Source: Methanospirillum hungatei JF-1
Lineage (GTDB): Archaea > Halobacteriota > Methanomicrobia > Methanomicrobiales > Methanospirillaceae
Assembly: GCF_000013445.1 (NCBI RefSeq)
Contig: NC_007796.1
Coordinates: 2,268,936 to 2,332,935, forward strand
Length of the DNA: 64,000 nt
Reading direction: 5' to 3'
Part shown: piece by piece, positions 46,994-56,231 of the stretch
How positions within the stretch are numbered: position 1 is the stretch's first letter
How the letters are laid out: each line of letters starts with the position of its first letter
Notes under the pieces: model-generated
The model's database searches: none
The model's input: only the letters and a program-made list of their open reading frames with translations
Told to the model about the DNA's origin: nothing
Translations under genes and position numbers: made by a program

Positions 46994-47362
46994 ATGATTA
47001 CGATAAAATTTGACGAAAAGGGATTGGTTCCGGTTATTGCGCAGGACAAAACAACTAAAGATGTACTGATGCTTGCATATGCCAATAAAGAGGCTGTGGA
47101 CCTGACCCGGTCAACCGGATATGCACACTATTACAGCAGGAGCAGGAATAAACTCTGGAAGAAAGGAGAGGAATCCGGTCATCTCCAGAAGGTTCATGAG
47201 ATTCTGGTTGATTGTGATGAGGATGCGGTCATCTACCTGGTGGATCAACTCACCGCAGCGTGTCATACCGGATACCGGTCATGTTTTTACCGAAGGCTTG
47301 ACGGGACCGTCTCTGGAGAGCGGATGTTTGATCCTGATGAGGTCTACAAGAAAAGTGAATAA
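46994..47362 (+). CDS. hisI: Phosphoribosyl-AMP cyclohydrolase
   Basis: Third step of histidine synthesis: opens the purine ring of phosphoribosyl-AMP. 122 residues from ATG 46994; an upstream in-frame ATG at 46967 lacks a ribosome site. Landmarks: [20 protein letters not shown], the metal and substrate loops in [20 protein letters not shown], the Asp cluster [12 protein letters not shown], and the zinc Cys residues in [16 protein letters not shown]. No phosphoribosyl-ATP pyrophosphatase domain is fused, the usual archaeal state. A T-run follows the stop. Confidence 0.96.
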   Translation: MITIKFDEKGLVPVIAQDKTTKDVLMLAYANKEAVDLTRSTGYAHYYSRSRNKLWKKGEESGHLQKVHEILVDCDEDAVIYLVDQLTAACHTGYRSCFYRRLDGTVSGERMFDPDEVYKKSE

Positions 47363-47714
47363 ATTCATCTGACCATTTGGTGAATATGGGAGGGTCATTG
47401 AATCGACCTCTTTTTTTATGAATTTATGACCTGCATTTTTGATGCTTTTTTTCAGAGTGGCAGTATTCCAGATATGGATCTTGTCAGATATCATCCCAGA
47501 CTCTCTGGTGAATGTTTTTGCAATGGCCAGATAGTGCTTGTCACGACGTATCCGAAAGATGTTACTTTAAAGTATGTTATTCTGGAGTAACTCACGTGAG
47601 AGTAACATGTTGTCTTTTGCCGGAAAGAGGAGATCGGATAATGGTTATCTGAAAAAGCCCTGTTTCAGTTATTATTTTGACAAAAAATAATGCCTATTCT
47701 AACCAATACTGAAT
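47363..47714. other. Gap after hisI with a T-run and no supported gene
   Basis: Seven T residues at 47411-47417 probably terminate hisI. A 38-codon open frame (47474-47590) reads plausibly (L-S-G-E-C-F-C-N-G-Q-I-V-L-V) but is too short and isolated to call. TACTTTAAAGTA at 47570-47581 is a palindrome, and GTAACTCACGTGAGAGTAAC nearby is a partly symmetric site containing TCACGTGA. Confidence 0.45.
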
Positions 47715-48158
47715 ATGAACCGGAAGATCCCCGGAACTCTGGGCCTCATTTTTGGAACCATCGCCTTCCTGGTTGGAATATTTTCATTCTCACAGGTATC
47801 TTATTATCTGGCCGCAGGATATCTCCTCGTCTGTCTTTTTGCAGGAATGCTTATTGTCAGAGTCTTTTGTGCATCCTGTCCGATGAAGGGGACATGTGTT
47901 CATATTCTTCCCGGTTATGTGGCACAGTTCTGGAACCAGCTACCCGGACCATATTCTTCCGGGAAAATTATCCTGACCGGGATTCTCTTTGCGATAATAA
48001 TTCTCATACCCCAGCTTGTTCTGATCAGATCACTCTATCTGTTTGTGCTCTTCTGGATCTGTATCATCATTGCGGCAATGAGCAGTTATCTGGTCCTTTG
48101 CCCTGGATGTGGCAATCAGTACTGTCCGTTTCGAAGAGAAAAGAAAGAGCAGAGATGA
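47715..48158 (+). CDS. Four-helix membrane protein with Cys motifs
   Basis: 147 residues. About four hydrophobic helices (GLIFGTIAFLVGIFSF; YLLVCLFAGMLIVRVFC; IILTGILFAIIILIPQLVLI; FVLFWICIIIAAMSSYLVL). Two short Cys clusters flank the membrane region: C-A-S-C-P-M-K-G-T-C after helix 2 and C-P-G-C-G-N-Q-Y-C-P-F at the C-terminus. The pattern suggests metal or redox binding at the membrane face. A similar Cys-Pro motif is seen in small methanogen membrane proteins of unknown function. It is convergent with the protease gene. Confidence 0.78.
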   Translation: MNRKIPGTLGLIFGTIAFLVGIFSFSQVSYYLAAGYLLVCLFAGMLIVRVFCASCPMKGTCVHILPGYVAQFWNQLPGPYSSGKIILTGILFAIIILIPQLVLIRSLYLFVLFWICIIIAAMSSYLVLCPGCGNQYCPFRREKKEQR

Positions 48159-48200
48159 CTCGGAGATTAATTCAGCCTCACTTAAGTTCATCTCTGCCCG

Positions 48201-50498
48201 TTATCCAAACCCTGCCTGATATGTCCCGTTCTGTGAGCAGTACAGCCAGTACCCGTGGTATGGTCGTATTGGCCGTTCATCGCTCTGGTGACCGGTTCCT
48301 CCCCTGATTATCGGTTCTTCGTACTGCTGCACGACTGCGTCATACCCGGTGGCATATGACCAGGCATTCATCAGGGTGTGGAATGTCTCTTTCGCTGAAA
48401 GATCCTTCTCCATCCAGCCTCCAATCGATGACCATCCTACCGGAATCTCCCGGGAAAAAGGAATAATCTGGTCTGTAAACCTGACCGGGACAGTTATGGT
48501 ATTGGTTGAATAGATCCAGTATCCCTGGAGGGGAACCACCGGATCATTCATTGAGAGCGTTCTGTATCCGGTGGTATTATTCACATATACAAGGACTGAA
48601 TGGCCGGATGAGTTCACCCCGGCAAATATTTGTGCAGTATCATATCCTGGGTTGAGTCGCCTGGGGATGGATACATGATTCCATCCCGGATAAAGTGGGA
48701 TTCCATCGGACTTCTTCAGAGACTTCAGGGCTGCAGAGAGGTTTACCCGAGCACCGGTGATGGTTTTATCCTGCAGTGACGGGAGTGGGTCAGCGGTATC
48801 CATGATCACCTGTTTTACTCCTTCTGCCGTAAGATCAGGTTTTTTCCCTTTGATAAGACCGGCCATTCCGGATACCATGGGAGCTGCCATTGATGTACCA
48901 CTCATGTACTGATATTCAGGCTTTATTGCTTCACCCCGGTATCCGATCCTTATATTTCTGATAGAAAAGTCTGATGTAACATCTCTCTTAAACAGGATAT
49001 AGGTATATCTGGTCCTGAATCCTGATTCGGTATAGACAGAATTAAGCGGGATGAAGAGTTGTCTCCAGTGATCTTCGTGAAATTCTGTATCAAAATCCCA
49101 CAAGGATGTCCAATTTACAATATCATTTGAGTATTCAATTATCTGATACCCAAAAAAATCACCTTTTACCTCCCAGATCAGATGAGGGATTTTATTTTCT
49201 TCAGAAGGGATATCAACAGAGGTATTCATCTCGATGACAAATGTAGAAATGTCAGGATAATCTGAGAGAACTGCCTGTAATGACACGGGCTCTCCTGGCA
49301 TGGTTCCAGGAATGCGGGTCCAGTTCCCGGTAAGCGTAAAATTCTCCTTTGCAAATGTGGGGTCTTCAAAGAACGAAGTATAGGAATATCCGGATGGAAT
49401 GGTACTGTATATATCAGTACCCGGAGCTCCAACATGGACCGTCCGATTGCCAAAATTCGAAAACCACGATAGTTCATCCTGTGGATCAGTGGCAGCGACC
49501 GCTATCACATTACTGAAGTTATAACATGCCGGATACTGGGGAAACATATTCAGATCCCCTCCATAATTTCCTGCTGAGCAGACAAATAGTGCAGGAGACT
49601 TTCGGATAATATCCTCCATTGTCCGGCTGTACGGTGTTCCAAACGAGCAACTGATGATCGAGGCATTATAGAGCGTGGCATACGCCATGCCAAATGCCAG
49701 ATCTGATAGTCGGCCATGGCCTTTGTAATCAAGGACTTTAATCGGCATGATAGTAGCATTCCAGGCTACTCCTGCCCCTCCAAGGTTATTATTCCCAATC
49801 ATACCAATAACCCCGGCACAATGGGTTCCATGACCATCATCATCCCAGGGTTCAACCGCTATTTCCTCCAGAGCGTTTAATCCATGCAGCACCAGCCCTG
49901 ATTGAGACATGCTCCAGATATTTCCGGCAAGGTCAGGGTGACCAATATCTGCTCCGGTATCAAGAACGGCAATGATAATCCCATTCGTTCCGGTGGTTTC
50001 ATTCCATCCGGAAAGGGCACTAATATCTGCACCGGAAATCCCCGGGCTGGTATTTTCCTTAAAAGGAGTTCCGGTATTGGAAAGCCCCCATTGTCTCCAG
50101 AACTCTGGATCATCCGGAGTTGTGTGGGCACTGACATAATAATCTGGTTCTGCATAGGCTACACCCGGGCATTCGGAATAATACCGGACTGCATCAGGAA
50201 CCGAAATAGTGTCCGGAAGAGTGACCAGGGATAATCCGGATATGCCGATGGTCCCATAATCGCGTTTAATCGTCGCTCCTATTGCTGCATGAATATCTGA
50301 AAGGGAATTGACTGATCCGTCTGGATTTGTATTTGCCTGCACAAGGATACTTCCATTCACGTATGGAGGATCAGGCAGAAAATTCGGAATTCCGGTAGCA
50401 TTCGTGAAATATTTAATATCATCTGCCAGACCAAATAAAAAGGAGAGACCGACCAGGCAGACCAGGAGGCAGATTACTTTGCTTAGTATTTTTCTCAT
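48201..50498 (-). CDS. Secreted subtilisin-like (S8) protease with inserted and surface domains
   Basis: 765 residues from ATG 50496-50498; a further 12 codons upstream would spoil the signal peptide ILSKVICLLVCLVGLSFLFG. An inhibitor-like prodomain is followed by the catalytic core: Asp in IIAVLDTGADIGHPDLAG (about 180), His in DDDGHGTHCAGVIG (about 223), oxyanion Asn in FVCSAGNYGG and Ser in YMSGTSMAAPMVSGMAGLI (about 535). The long His-Ser distance is due to an inserted jelly-roll-like domain of about 140 residues (TLTGNWTRIPGTMPG onward). The C-terminal 180 residues (GIPLYPGWNHVSIPRRLNPG; P-L-Q-G-Y-W-I-Y) are a domain of methanogen surface proteins. All triad residues are present, so it should be active. 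Confidence 0.93.
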   Translation of the reverse strand: MRKILSKVICLLVCLVGLSFLFGLADDIKYFTNATGIPNFLPDPPYVNGSILVQANTNPDGSVNSLSDIHAAIGATIKRDYGTIGISGLSLVTLPDTISVPDAVRYYSECPGVAYAEPDYYVSAHTTPDDPEFWRQWGLSNTGTPFKENTSPGISGADISALSGWNETTGTNGIIIAVLDTGADIGHPDLAGNIWSMSQSGLVLHGLNALEEIAVEPWDDDGHGTHCAGVIGMIGNNNLGGAGVAWNATIMPIKVLDYKGHGRLSDLAFGMAYATLYNASIISCSFGTPYSRTMEDIIRKSPALFVCSAGNYGGDLNMFPQYPACYNFSNVIAVAATDPQDELSWFSNFGNRTVHVGAPGTDIYSTIPSGYSYTSFFEDPTFAKENFTLTGNWTRIPGTMPGEPVSLQAVLSDYPDISTFVIEMNTSVDIPSEENKIPHLIWEVKGDFFGYQIIEYSNDIVNWTSLWDFDTEFHEDHWRQLFIPLNSVYTESGFRTRYTYILFKRDVTSDFSIRNIRIGYRGEAIKPEYQYMSGTSMAAPMVSGMAGLIKGKKPDLTAEGVKQVIMDTADPLPSLQDKTITGARVNLSAALKSLKKSDGIPLYPGWNHVSIPRRLNPGYDTAQIFAGVNSSGHSVLVYVNNTTGYRTLSMNDPVVPLQGYWIYSTNTITVPVRFTDQIIPFSREIPVGWSSIGGWMEKDLSAKETFHTLMNAWSYATGYDAVVQQYEEPIIRGGTGHQSDERPIRPYHGYWLYCSQNGTYQAGFG

Positions 50499-50692
50499 AA
50501 AGGTGATCTCAGTGAAAGAATATGGTATCTTCATTATTCTTATGCTTTTTTATAAAAAATTCTCTATCAATATAAACCACTGATAAATGCAGGTATGTTG
50601 TAAATAACATGATATTCGGTCTTTTCTATTCGTTCATTATTTGATTATTTTCTCATCAGCAACCATCAATATCCAGATAACAGATAAACCAT

Positions 50693-51469
50693 ATGAGTTC
50701 ACCCGTGAATTATCTCCTTCTCCTGCTTTTTGCAGGTTTCCTGATAACGAGCTGTTGTGGAGCAGCCGGAAATATTTCCGGGACCGAAAAACCTGTGTAT
50801 ATCGTTGGGATAGATGCATACTATCCCCCGTTTACCTATCTGGATGCAAATGGAACACCTGTCGGGTTTGATGTCGATTCAGTTCAATGGATTGCGGATA
50901 CCATGAATTTTAAGGTACAGATAACCCCGGTCCCATGGGATGATATTCTCACTGCTCTTGAAACCGGAGAGATAGATCTGATCTATTCAGGGTTTGCTAT
51001 AACCAATGAGCGAAAGGAGATCTGTGATTTTACGGTTCCGTACTGGCAAGTCAACCAGTCTGTAGCGGTAAACAATCAGAGCTCCGTAAAGATTGATGAC
51101 TTTTACTCAGGATTACTTCGGGTCGGTGCTCAGAACAATACCCGGGGAGTTAGCTGGGTGGAATTGAATCTCATCGGAAAGGGGAAGATGGCACCTAGGT
51201 CACTTGTCAGGTACGAGGGAATGAATGAAGCATTCGATGAGTTGCAGGCCGGTCGGCTCGACGCGATAATTGGTGCAAGTTCTTTAATAAAGGCCAATCT
51301 GGATAGTTGTGACTGCCATGTGATCGGCGAGATTGAGACAGATGATCACTATGGCGTTGCAGTGAAAAATGGCAATTCCGATCTTCTCGAAACCATGAAC
51401 ACGGGAATAGATCTCCTGATGCTCTCACCTGAATGGGAGAGACTGAAATTGAGATATCTGATGGAGTAA
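50693..51469 (+). CDS. Solute-binding protein, family 3 (amino-acid type)
   Basis: 258 residues. An N-terminal signal with a lipobox-like end (LLLLFAGFLITSCCGAAG) suggests membrane anchoring. The mature part is a type II periplasmic binding fold: VYIVGIDAYYPPFTYLDANG, TPVGFDVDSVQWIADTM, TALETGEIDLIYSGFAITNE RKE, QAGRLDAIIGASSLIKANLD and a final V-A-V-K-N-G-N-S-D-L-L segment. No permease or ATPase gene is adjacent; in methanogens such proteins may feed sensors. It is divergent from the protease gene. Confidence 0.9.
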   Translation: MSSPVNYLLLLLFAGFLITSCCGAAGNISGTEKPVYIVGIDAYYPPFTYLDANGTPVGFDVDSVQWIADTMNFKVQITPVPWDDILTALETGEIDLIYSGFAITNERKEICDFTVPYWQVNQSVAVNNQSSVKIDDFYSGLLRVGAQNNTRGVSWVELNLIGKGKMAPRSLVRYEGMNEAFDELQAGRLDAIIGASSLIKANLDSCDCHVIGEIETDDHYGVAVKNGNSDLLETMNTGIDLLMLSPEWERLKLRYLME

Positions 51470-51814
51470 TCCATCGAATAATTTCTTGATCGAAAAGGGA
51501 AGTCCGGCTCGGATTTGGGCCGTATGTTCACTCTCATTATGCACGATTATTGTTTCCTGATATTCTCTCAATCTCGACAGGAATACCTGGACAGATGATA
51601 TATGTTCTCCCTTCTTTCCCTGTTCCGATTCCCTTTCTCCTGAATACATCCAGAATATTTTGTCCATGATGGTTTTTTCACCATCCTCATCATTGGTATC
51701 GGTGGATGTACTGGTAGTTACGGAGGATAGTATATCAACGAGTACCGAAACCTCTTTTTTCTCTTCTCATCCCGGACAAATCAATTCTTATGTTCACATG
51801 ATAATATCAGTTGT
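51470..51814. other. Gap without a supported gene
   Basis: 345 bp. A leftward 80-codon frame (51425-51667) overlaps the end of the binding-protein gene and has no recognisable motif, so I do not call it. The right part is A+T-rich and probably holds the promoter of the gene at 51815. Confidence 0.4.
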
Positions 51815-52375
51815 ATGGACCATGGTCTGATGAGAGGATTATTCTGCTTATTTCTACTGGTATCACTGGCAGGATTCTGTATTGCTGATGAGGCACCTGG
51901 CTATTCAGTCTATATTCAGGGTGGAGAATCGTCCATGACCGAAGATGCAGATGGATTGATGCTGGTTACGATTCAGGATGTTGTTCCGTATATTTGTTTA
52001 GAATTTGAAAAAGGAGATCGGTTACTCCCAATCAGTGATATTACCATCTTTCAGTTCCCATTGAATGCAGCACTTGTCTTTTCCGGAACAGACGGTGATT
52101 CTGTCTCTCTTATCCAGATCTCAAATCTTTCCCTATCTGATGATAACAAAGACCTGACATTGCAGATAAATCCCCTCGAATTTTATGAAGGAGAGATGCT
52201 GAAAGGATATGCACATGATGCCATTGCCATAGAAAAGATCAGCACAGAAACGCACAAATCCATAGGTGTTTATATGGAGGTTCCCGCTCAAACGCCCTCA
52301 AATATTCGTGTAGGGTGCTATTACGAATCAAATTGTATCTATAAATGTGTTGGGTATATTGGTTACTATTGTTGA
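51815..52375 (+). CDS. Secreted protein of unknown function
   Basis: 186 residues. A signal peptide (GLFCLFLLVSLAGFCIADEA) precedes a mainly beta-structured mature part (LMLVTIQDVVPYICLEFEKG; LPISDITIFQFPLNAALVFS). The C-terminus has four to five Cys in C-Y-Y-E-S-N-C-I-Y-K-C-V-G-Y-I-G-Y-Y-C, probably disulfide bonded. The start could be ATG 51815 or ATG 51830. No family recognised. Confidence 0.68.
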   Translation: MDHGLMRGLFCLFLLVSLAGFCIADEAPGYSVYIQGGESSMTEDADGLMLVTIQDVVPYICLEFEKGDRLLPISDITIFQFPLNAALVFSGTDGDSVSLIQISNLSLSDDNKDLTLQINPLEFYEGEMLKGYAHDAIAIEKISTETHKSIGVYMEVPAQTPSNIRVGCYYESNCIYKCVGYIGYYC

Positions 52376-52809
52376 TTATTGCGAGGAACAGGAAAAGCAC
52401 GTGGGATCTGAATTTTCATCTCATGGACAACGAACTGTTGGGTGGCTGAGCAGAGTATTCGCAATTCAATCCACAGTTCTCCTCTCCTCCTTCTGATGCC
52501 GGTACGGTAGGAGGTTACTGATTTCATTCTATTTCTATTGTTTTCAGAACAAAATATTCTCCTATTCTGTCTTTTGATAACAATTTTTAGAAATCTCCCA
52601 AATACTACGAACCCACTGGCATACATGTCGCCAGAGCCTGGAGGTGAGATTTTCTGCTCATAAAAAGGGAGGATACGTGCCTTTAAACTGATAATACTTT
52701 CAAATTATACGCAAATTCTTGAAATATTGTTTAAATTTAATTTTTCTGGCTACTACGCTCTGAATCACGGGGAGGAGTTTTCTGTCATCAGGACCTATAG
52801 ATATATACG
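52376..52809. other. Gap upstream of the tandem AAA-nuclease genes
   Basis: 434 bp. The last 55 bp before the start (GTCATCAGGACCTATAGATA and neighbours) match the stretch ahead of the second copy at about 54600-54641, so the promoter region was duplicated with the gene. The AT-rich stretch near 52720-52750 (TTTAAATTTAATTTTT) may hold the TATA element. An antisense frame (52366-52626) is not supported. Confidence 0.45.
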
Positions 52810-54396
52810 ATGAGGTTCTTCAATACCGCCGGACCGGTGAACTGTGAGAAACATTACTGTCTCCCCCCTCTTACCCGGTTTGATCTGCCTGAAATACTCA
52901 CGCTCATCAGTCAGGAGAAGTACTTTGTCTTGCATGCACCCCGGCAGAGCGGGAAGACCTCATGTATGCTTGCCCTTCGGGACTATCTGAACCGTGAAGG
53001 CAGGTATGCTGCACTCTATATGAATGTAGAAACCGCCCAGACCGCCAGAAGTGATGTTTCGAGAGGTATTAAAGCAATAATAAGCGAATTTGCCTTTCAG
53101 GCAGACCTGACTATTCCGGATTCATCACTTCGGGATAAGATAAATCATTATATTGAGGTTTATGGTCCTGATGCAGCATTTAAAATGGTCCTATCTGATG
53201 TATGTAGGAGTGTATCTCTTCCAGTAGCCCTCTGTATAGATGAGATTGATGCCCTTGTGGGAGATACCCTGATCTCTGTTCTCCGTCAACTTCGATCAGG
53301 GTATTCTGAACGACCTGCACATTTCCCTTCCTCAATCATCCTCTGTGGAGTCCGTGATGTCCGTGACTACCGGATTCATTCGGATAAAGACAAGGCGATT
53401 ATCACCGGTGGAAGTGCATTTAACATCAAGGCAGAATCCTTATGGCTCGGAAATTTTACCGAAGAAGAGACTGGGATCCTTCTCCTTGAACACACGAAAG
53501 AGACAGGACAGGTTTTTGAAGAAGGAGCTCTTGCCGCTGTCTGGAATCTGACACGTGGCCAGCCCTGGCTTGTCAATGCCCTTGCATATGAGGTCTGTTT
53601 CAAAATAGAAGAGGGAAGGAACCGTTCCAATCCGATATCAGAGTCTCTTGTCATAGAGGCAAAAGAGCGGCTTATCCAGAGAAGGGAGACGCATCTTGAC
53701 CAGCTGGTGGATAAACTTCAGGAAGAGCGAGTCAGGAGAGTTATCGAACCAATACTCACCGGAGAGATGTTTGAAAAGAACTTCAGACCGGACGATATCT
53801 CGTATCTCGTCGATCTTGGTCTCATTATCCAGGAACAAGGTGGAGCTCTTGCGATTGCAAATCCGATATACCAGGAGATTATTCCCCGAGAACTCAGTTA
53901 TACTGCACAGTCAGGTATGGCCCTGAAATCTGTCTGGTATATCGGTGAAGACGGAAGAATCCGGGTGAATGATCTCCTTCTATCATTCCAACAATTCTTT
54001 CGTGAACACTCCGAAAGCTGGACCGATATCGCCCAGTATAAAGAGGCAGCTCCCCAGCTCCTCCTCCAGGCATTTTTACAGCGGATAATCAACGGAGGCG
54101 GACAGATAATACGGGAATATGGTCTCGGACGGGGAAGAACCGATCTCTTTATCCTCTGGCACCTTCCTGACGGAACGTATCAGCGGTTTGTGATAGAATG
54201 CAAGATGGTGTACGGCTCACGGGAGGTGACCATCAGTAAAGGGCTTGTTCAGGTGACAAAATATGCTGATCGATGCGGGGCAGAAGAGGTGTATCTGCTT
54301 ATCTTTGACCGGGATAAAAACAAGAGTTGGGATGAGAAGATCTTTACAGTAACAATTGAGCATCAGGGGAGAATGGTAGCAGTATTTGGGATGTGA
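52810..54396 (+). CDS. AAA-ATPase fused to a PD-(D/E)XK nuclease-like domain, copy 1
   Basis: 528 residues. The N-terminal AAA module has Walker A in HAPRQSGKTSCML (about 42-54) and Walker B in ALCIDEIDALVGD (about 140). A sensor region (LCGVRDVRDYRIHSDKDKAI) and a lid/winged region (AVWNLTRGQPWLVNALAYEV) follow. The C-terminal 100 residues carry a nuclease-like core GLGRGRTDLFILWH then F-V-I-E-C-K-M-V, matching the (G-R)-x-D ... E-x-K pattern. This AAA plus PD-(D/E)XK architecture is common and multi-copy in methanogens; the biological role is unknown, with links to mobile DNA or defence proposed. A near copy lies immediately downstream. Confidence 0.88.
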   Translation: MRFFNTAGPVNCEKHYCLPPLTRFDLPEILTLISQEKYFVLHAPRQSGKTSCMLALRDYLNREGRYAALYMNVETAQTARSDVSRGIKAIISEFAFQADLTIPDSSLRDKINHYIEVYGPDAAFKMVLSDVCRSVSLPVALCIDEIDALVGDTLISVLRQLRSGYSERPAHFPSSIILCGVRDVRDYRIHSDKDKAIITGGSAFNIKAESLWLGNFTEEETGILLLEHTKETGQVFEEGALAAVWNLTRGQPWLVNALAYEVCFKIEEGRNRSNPISESLVIEAKERLIQRRETHLDQLVDKLQEERVRRVIEPILTGEMFEKNFRPDDISYLVDLGLIIQEQGGALAIANPIYQEIIPRELSYTAQSGMALKSVWYIGEDGRIRVNDLLLSFQQFFREHSESWTDIAQYKEAAPQLLLQAFLQRIINGGGQIIREYGLGRGRTDLFILWHLPDGTYQRFVIECKMVYGSREVTISKGLVQVTKYADRCGAEEVYLLIFDRDKNKSWDEKIFTVTIEHQGRMVAVFGM

Positions 54397-54399
54397 GCA
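53320..54399 (+). repeat. Near-identical 1.08-kb tract, copy 1
   Basis: Matches 55152-56231 at an offset of 1,832 bp with roughly eight visible mismatches. It begins abruptly inside the coding region at CATTTCCCTTCCTCAATCAT and ends within four bases after the stop codon. The 5' parts of the two genes are related but much more diverged, which suggests gene conversion or a recombinational swap of the N-terminal ATPase part. Confidence 0.92.
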
Positions 54400-54641
54400 G
54401 GGATGAAACTTTTTCAGTCTGAGAGATAATCAATGGTGATTTCGTAAAACATTGCAAGAAAGATATTTATTCTGATCTCAAGGACCTCATTGTCAAATAG
54501 CAGCACCATGCACAATCCAAATAGATGAAATCGTCATATATTCGGCGATTTTTTTATATTTTCAGCGAAATTGGCTTTTTCATAATTGTTTGCTCGTTTC
54601 ACGGAGAGGGATTTTCTATCATCAGGATCAATAGAGATACG

Positions 54642-56228
54642 ATGAGGTTCTTCAATACCGCCGGACCGGTGAACTGCCAGGATCATTACTGTCTGCCTCC
54701 TCTTACCCGGTTTGATCTCCCTGAAATTCTCACCCTCCTAAGCCAGAAGAAGTATTTTGTTCTCCATGCTCCACGGCAGAGCGGGAAGACCTCATGTCTG
54801 CTTGCCTTGCGGGAGTATCTCAATAATTCAGGTGAGTATCGTTCATTATATATCAATGTTGAAACGGCTCAGGCTGCTCGGGATGATGTAGAAAACGGGG
54901 TCCGTTCAATTATTGTTGAAATTAATAAAAGAATGGATCAAAGCCCGGTTTTTACAGGATTGGGTGTGGTTACTGCAGATTTATGGGATAATACCAATGC
55001 CTACTCAGTTCTTAATATTGTCCTGAGCAGACTTGCGTCAATTGACAATAAACCTCTGGTACTCCTCATTGATGAGATCGATGCTCTTGTAGGTGATACA
55101 TTAATTTCAGTGCTCAGACAGATTCGGTCAGGATATGATAGTCGGCCGGTTCATTTCCCTTCCTCAATCATCCTCTGTGGAGTCCGTGATGTCCGTGACT
55201 ACCGGATTCATTCGGATAAAGACAAGGCGATTATCACCGGTGGAAGTGCATTTAACATCAAGGCTGAATCCTTACGGCTCGGAAATTTTACCGAAGAAGA
55301 GACTGGGATCCTTCTCCTTGAACACACGAAAGAGACAGGACAGGTTTTTGAAGAAGGAGCTCTTGCCGCTGTCTGGAATCTGACACGTGGCCAGCCCTGG
55401 CTTGTCAATGCCCTTGCATATGAGGTCTGTTTCAAAATAGAAGAGGGAAGGAACCGTTCCAATCCGATATCAGAGTCTCTTGTCATAAAGGCAAAAGAGC
55501 GGCTTATCCAAAGAAGGGAGACGCATCTTGACCAGCTGGTGGATAAACTTCAGGAAGAGCGAGTCAGGAGAGTTATCGAACCAATACTCACCGGAGAGAT
55601 GTTTGAAAAGAACTTCAGACCGGACGATATCTCGTATCTCGTCGATCTTGGTCTCATTATCCAGGAACAAGGTGGAGCTCTTGCGATTGCAAATCCGATA
55701 TACCAGGAGATTATTCCCCGAGAACTCAGTTATACTGCACAGTCAGGTATGGCCCTGAAATCTGTCTGGTATATCGGTGAAGACGGAAGAATCCGGGTGA
55801 ATGATCTCCTTCTATCATTCCAACAATTCTTTCGTGAACACTCCGAAAGCTGGACCGATATCGCCCAGTATAAAGAGGCAGCTCCCCAGCTCCTCCTCCA
55901 GGCATTTTTACAGCGGATAATCAACGGAGGCGGACAGATAATACGGGAATATGGTCTCGGACGGGGAAGAACCGATCTCTTTATCCTCTGGCACCTTCCT
56001 GACGGAACGTATCAGCGGTTTGTGATAGAATGCAAGATGGTGCACGGCTCACGGGAGGTGACCATCAGTAAAGGGCTTGTTCAGGTGACAAAATATGCTG
56101 ATCGGTGCGGGGCAGAAGAGGTGTATCTGCTTATCTTTGACCGGGATAAAAACAAGAGTTGGGATGAGAAGATCTTTACAGAAACAATTGAGCATCAGGG
56201 GAGAATGGTAGCAGTATTTGGGATGTGA
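54642..56228 (+). CDS. AAA-ATPase fused to a PD-(D/E)XK nuclease-like domain, copy 2
   Basis: 528 residues from ATG 54642; the frame extends upstream to 54525, but copy 1 shows the true start (MRFFNTAGPVNC). Walker A and B are the same (HAPRQSGKTSCL; LLIDEIDALVGD), as is the C-terminal F-V-I-E-C-K-M-V motif. Residues about 70-145, between the Walker motifs, differ strongly from copy 1, while everything after about residue 170 is almost identical at DNA level. Differences in the shared tract include W-to-R, E-to-K, Y-to-H and V-to-E changes. Gap to copy 1 is 245 bp. Confidence 0.88.
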   Translation: MRFFNTAGPVNCQDHYCLPPLTRFDLPEILTLLSQKKYFVLHAPRQSGKTSCLLALREYLNNSGEYRSLYINVETAQAARDDVENGVRSIIVEINKRMDQSPVFTGLGVVTADLWDNTNAYSVLNIVLSRLASIDNKPLVLLIDEIDALVGDTLISVLRQIRSGYDSRPVHFPSSIILCGVRDVRDYRIHSDKDKAIITGGSAFNIKAESLRLGNFTEEETGILLLEHTKETGQVFEEGALAAVWNLTRGQPWLVNALAYEVCFKIEEGRNRSNPISESLVIKAKERLIQRRETHLDQLVDKLQEERVRRVIEPILTGEMFEKNFRPDDISYLVDLGLIIQEQGGALAIANPIYQEIIPRELSYTAQSGMALKSVWYIGEDGRIRVNDLLLSFQQFFREHSESWTDIAQYKEAAPQLLLQAFLQRIINGGGQIIREYGLGRGRTDLFILWHLPDGTYQRFVIECKMVHGSREVTISKGLVQVTKYADRCGAEEVYLLIFDRDKNKSWDEKIFTETIEHQGRMVAVFGM

Positions 56229-56231
56229 GCC
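55152..56231 (+). repeat. Near-identical 1.08-kb tract, copy 2
   Basis: Partner of 53320-54399. Same borders relative to the gene. Confidence 0.92.

Noticed and set aside
51425-51667. Leftward 80-codon frame
   Set aside because: Overlaps the end of a well-supported binding-protein gene and shows no domain or start signal.
52366-52626. Leftward 86-codon frame
   Set aside because: No recognisable motif, basic low-quality composition, and convergent overlap with the 51815 gene.
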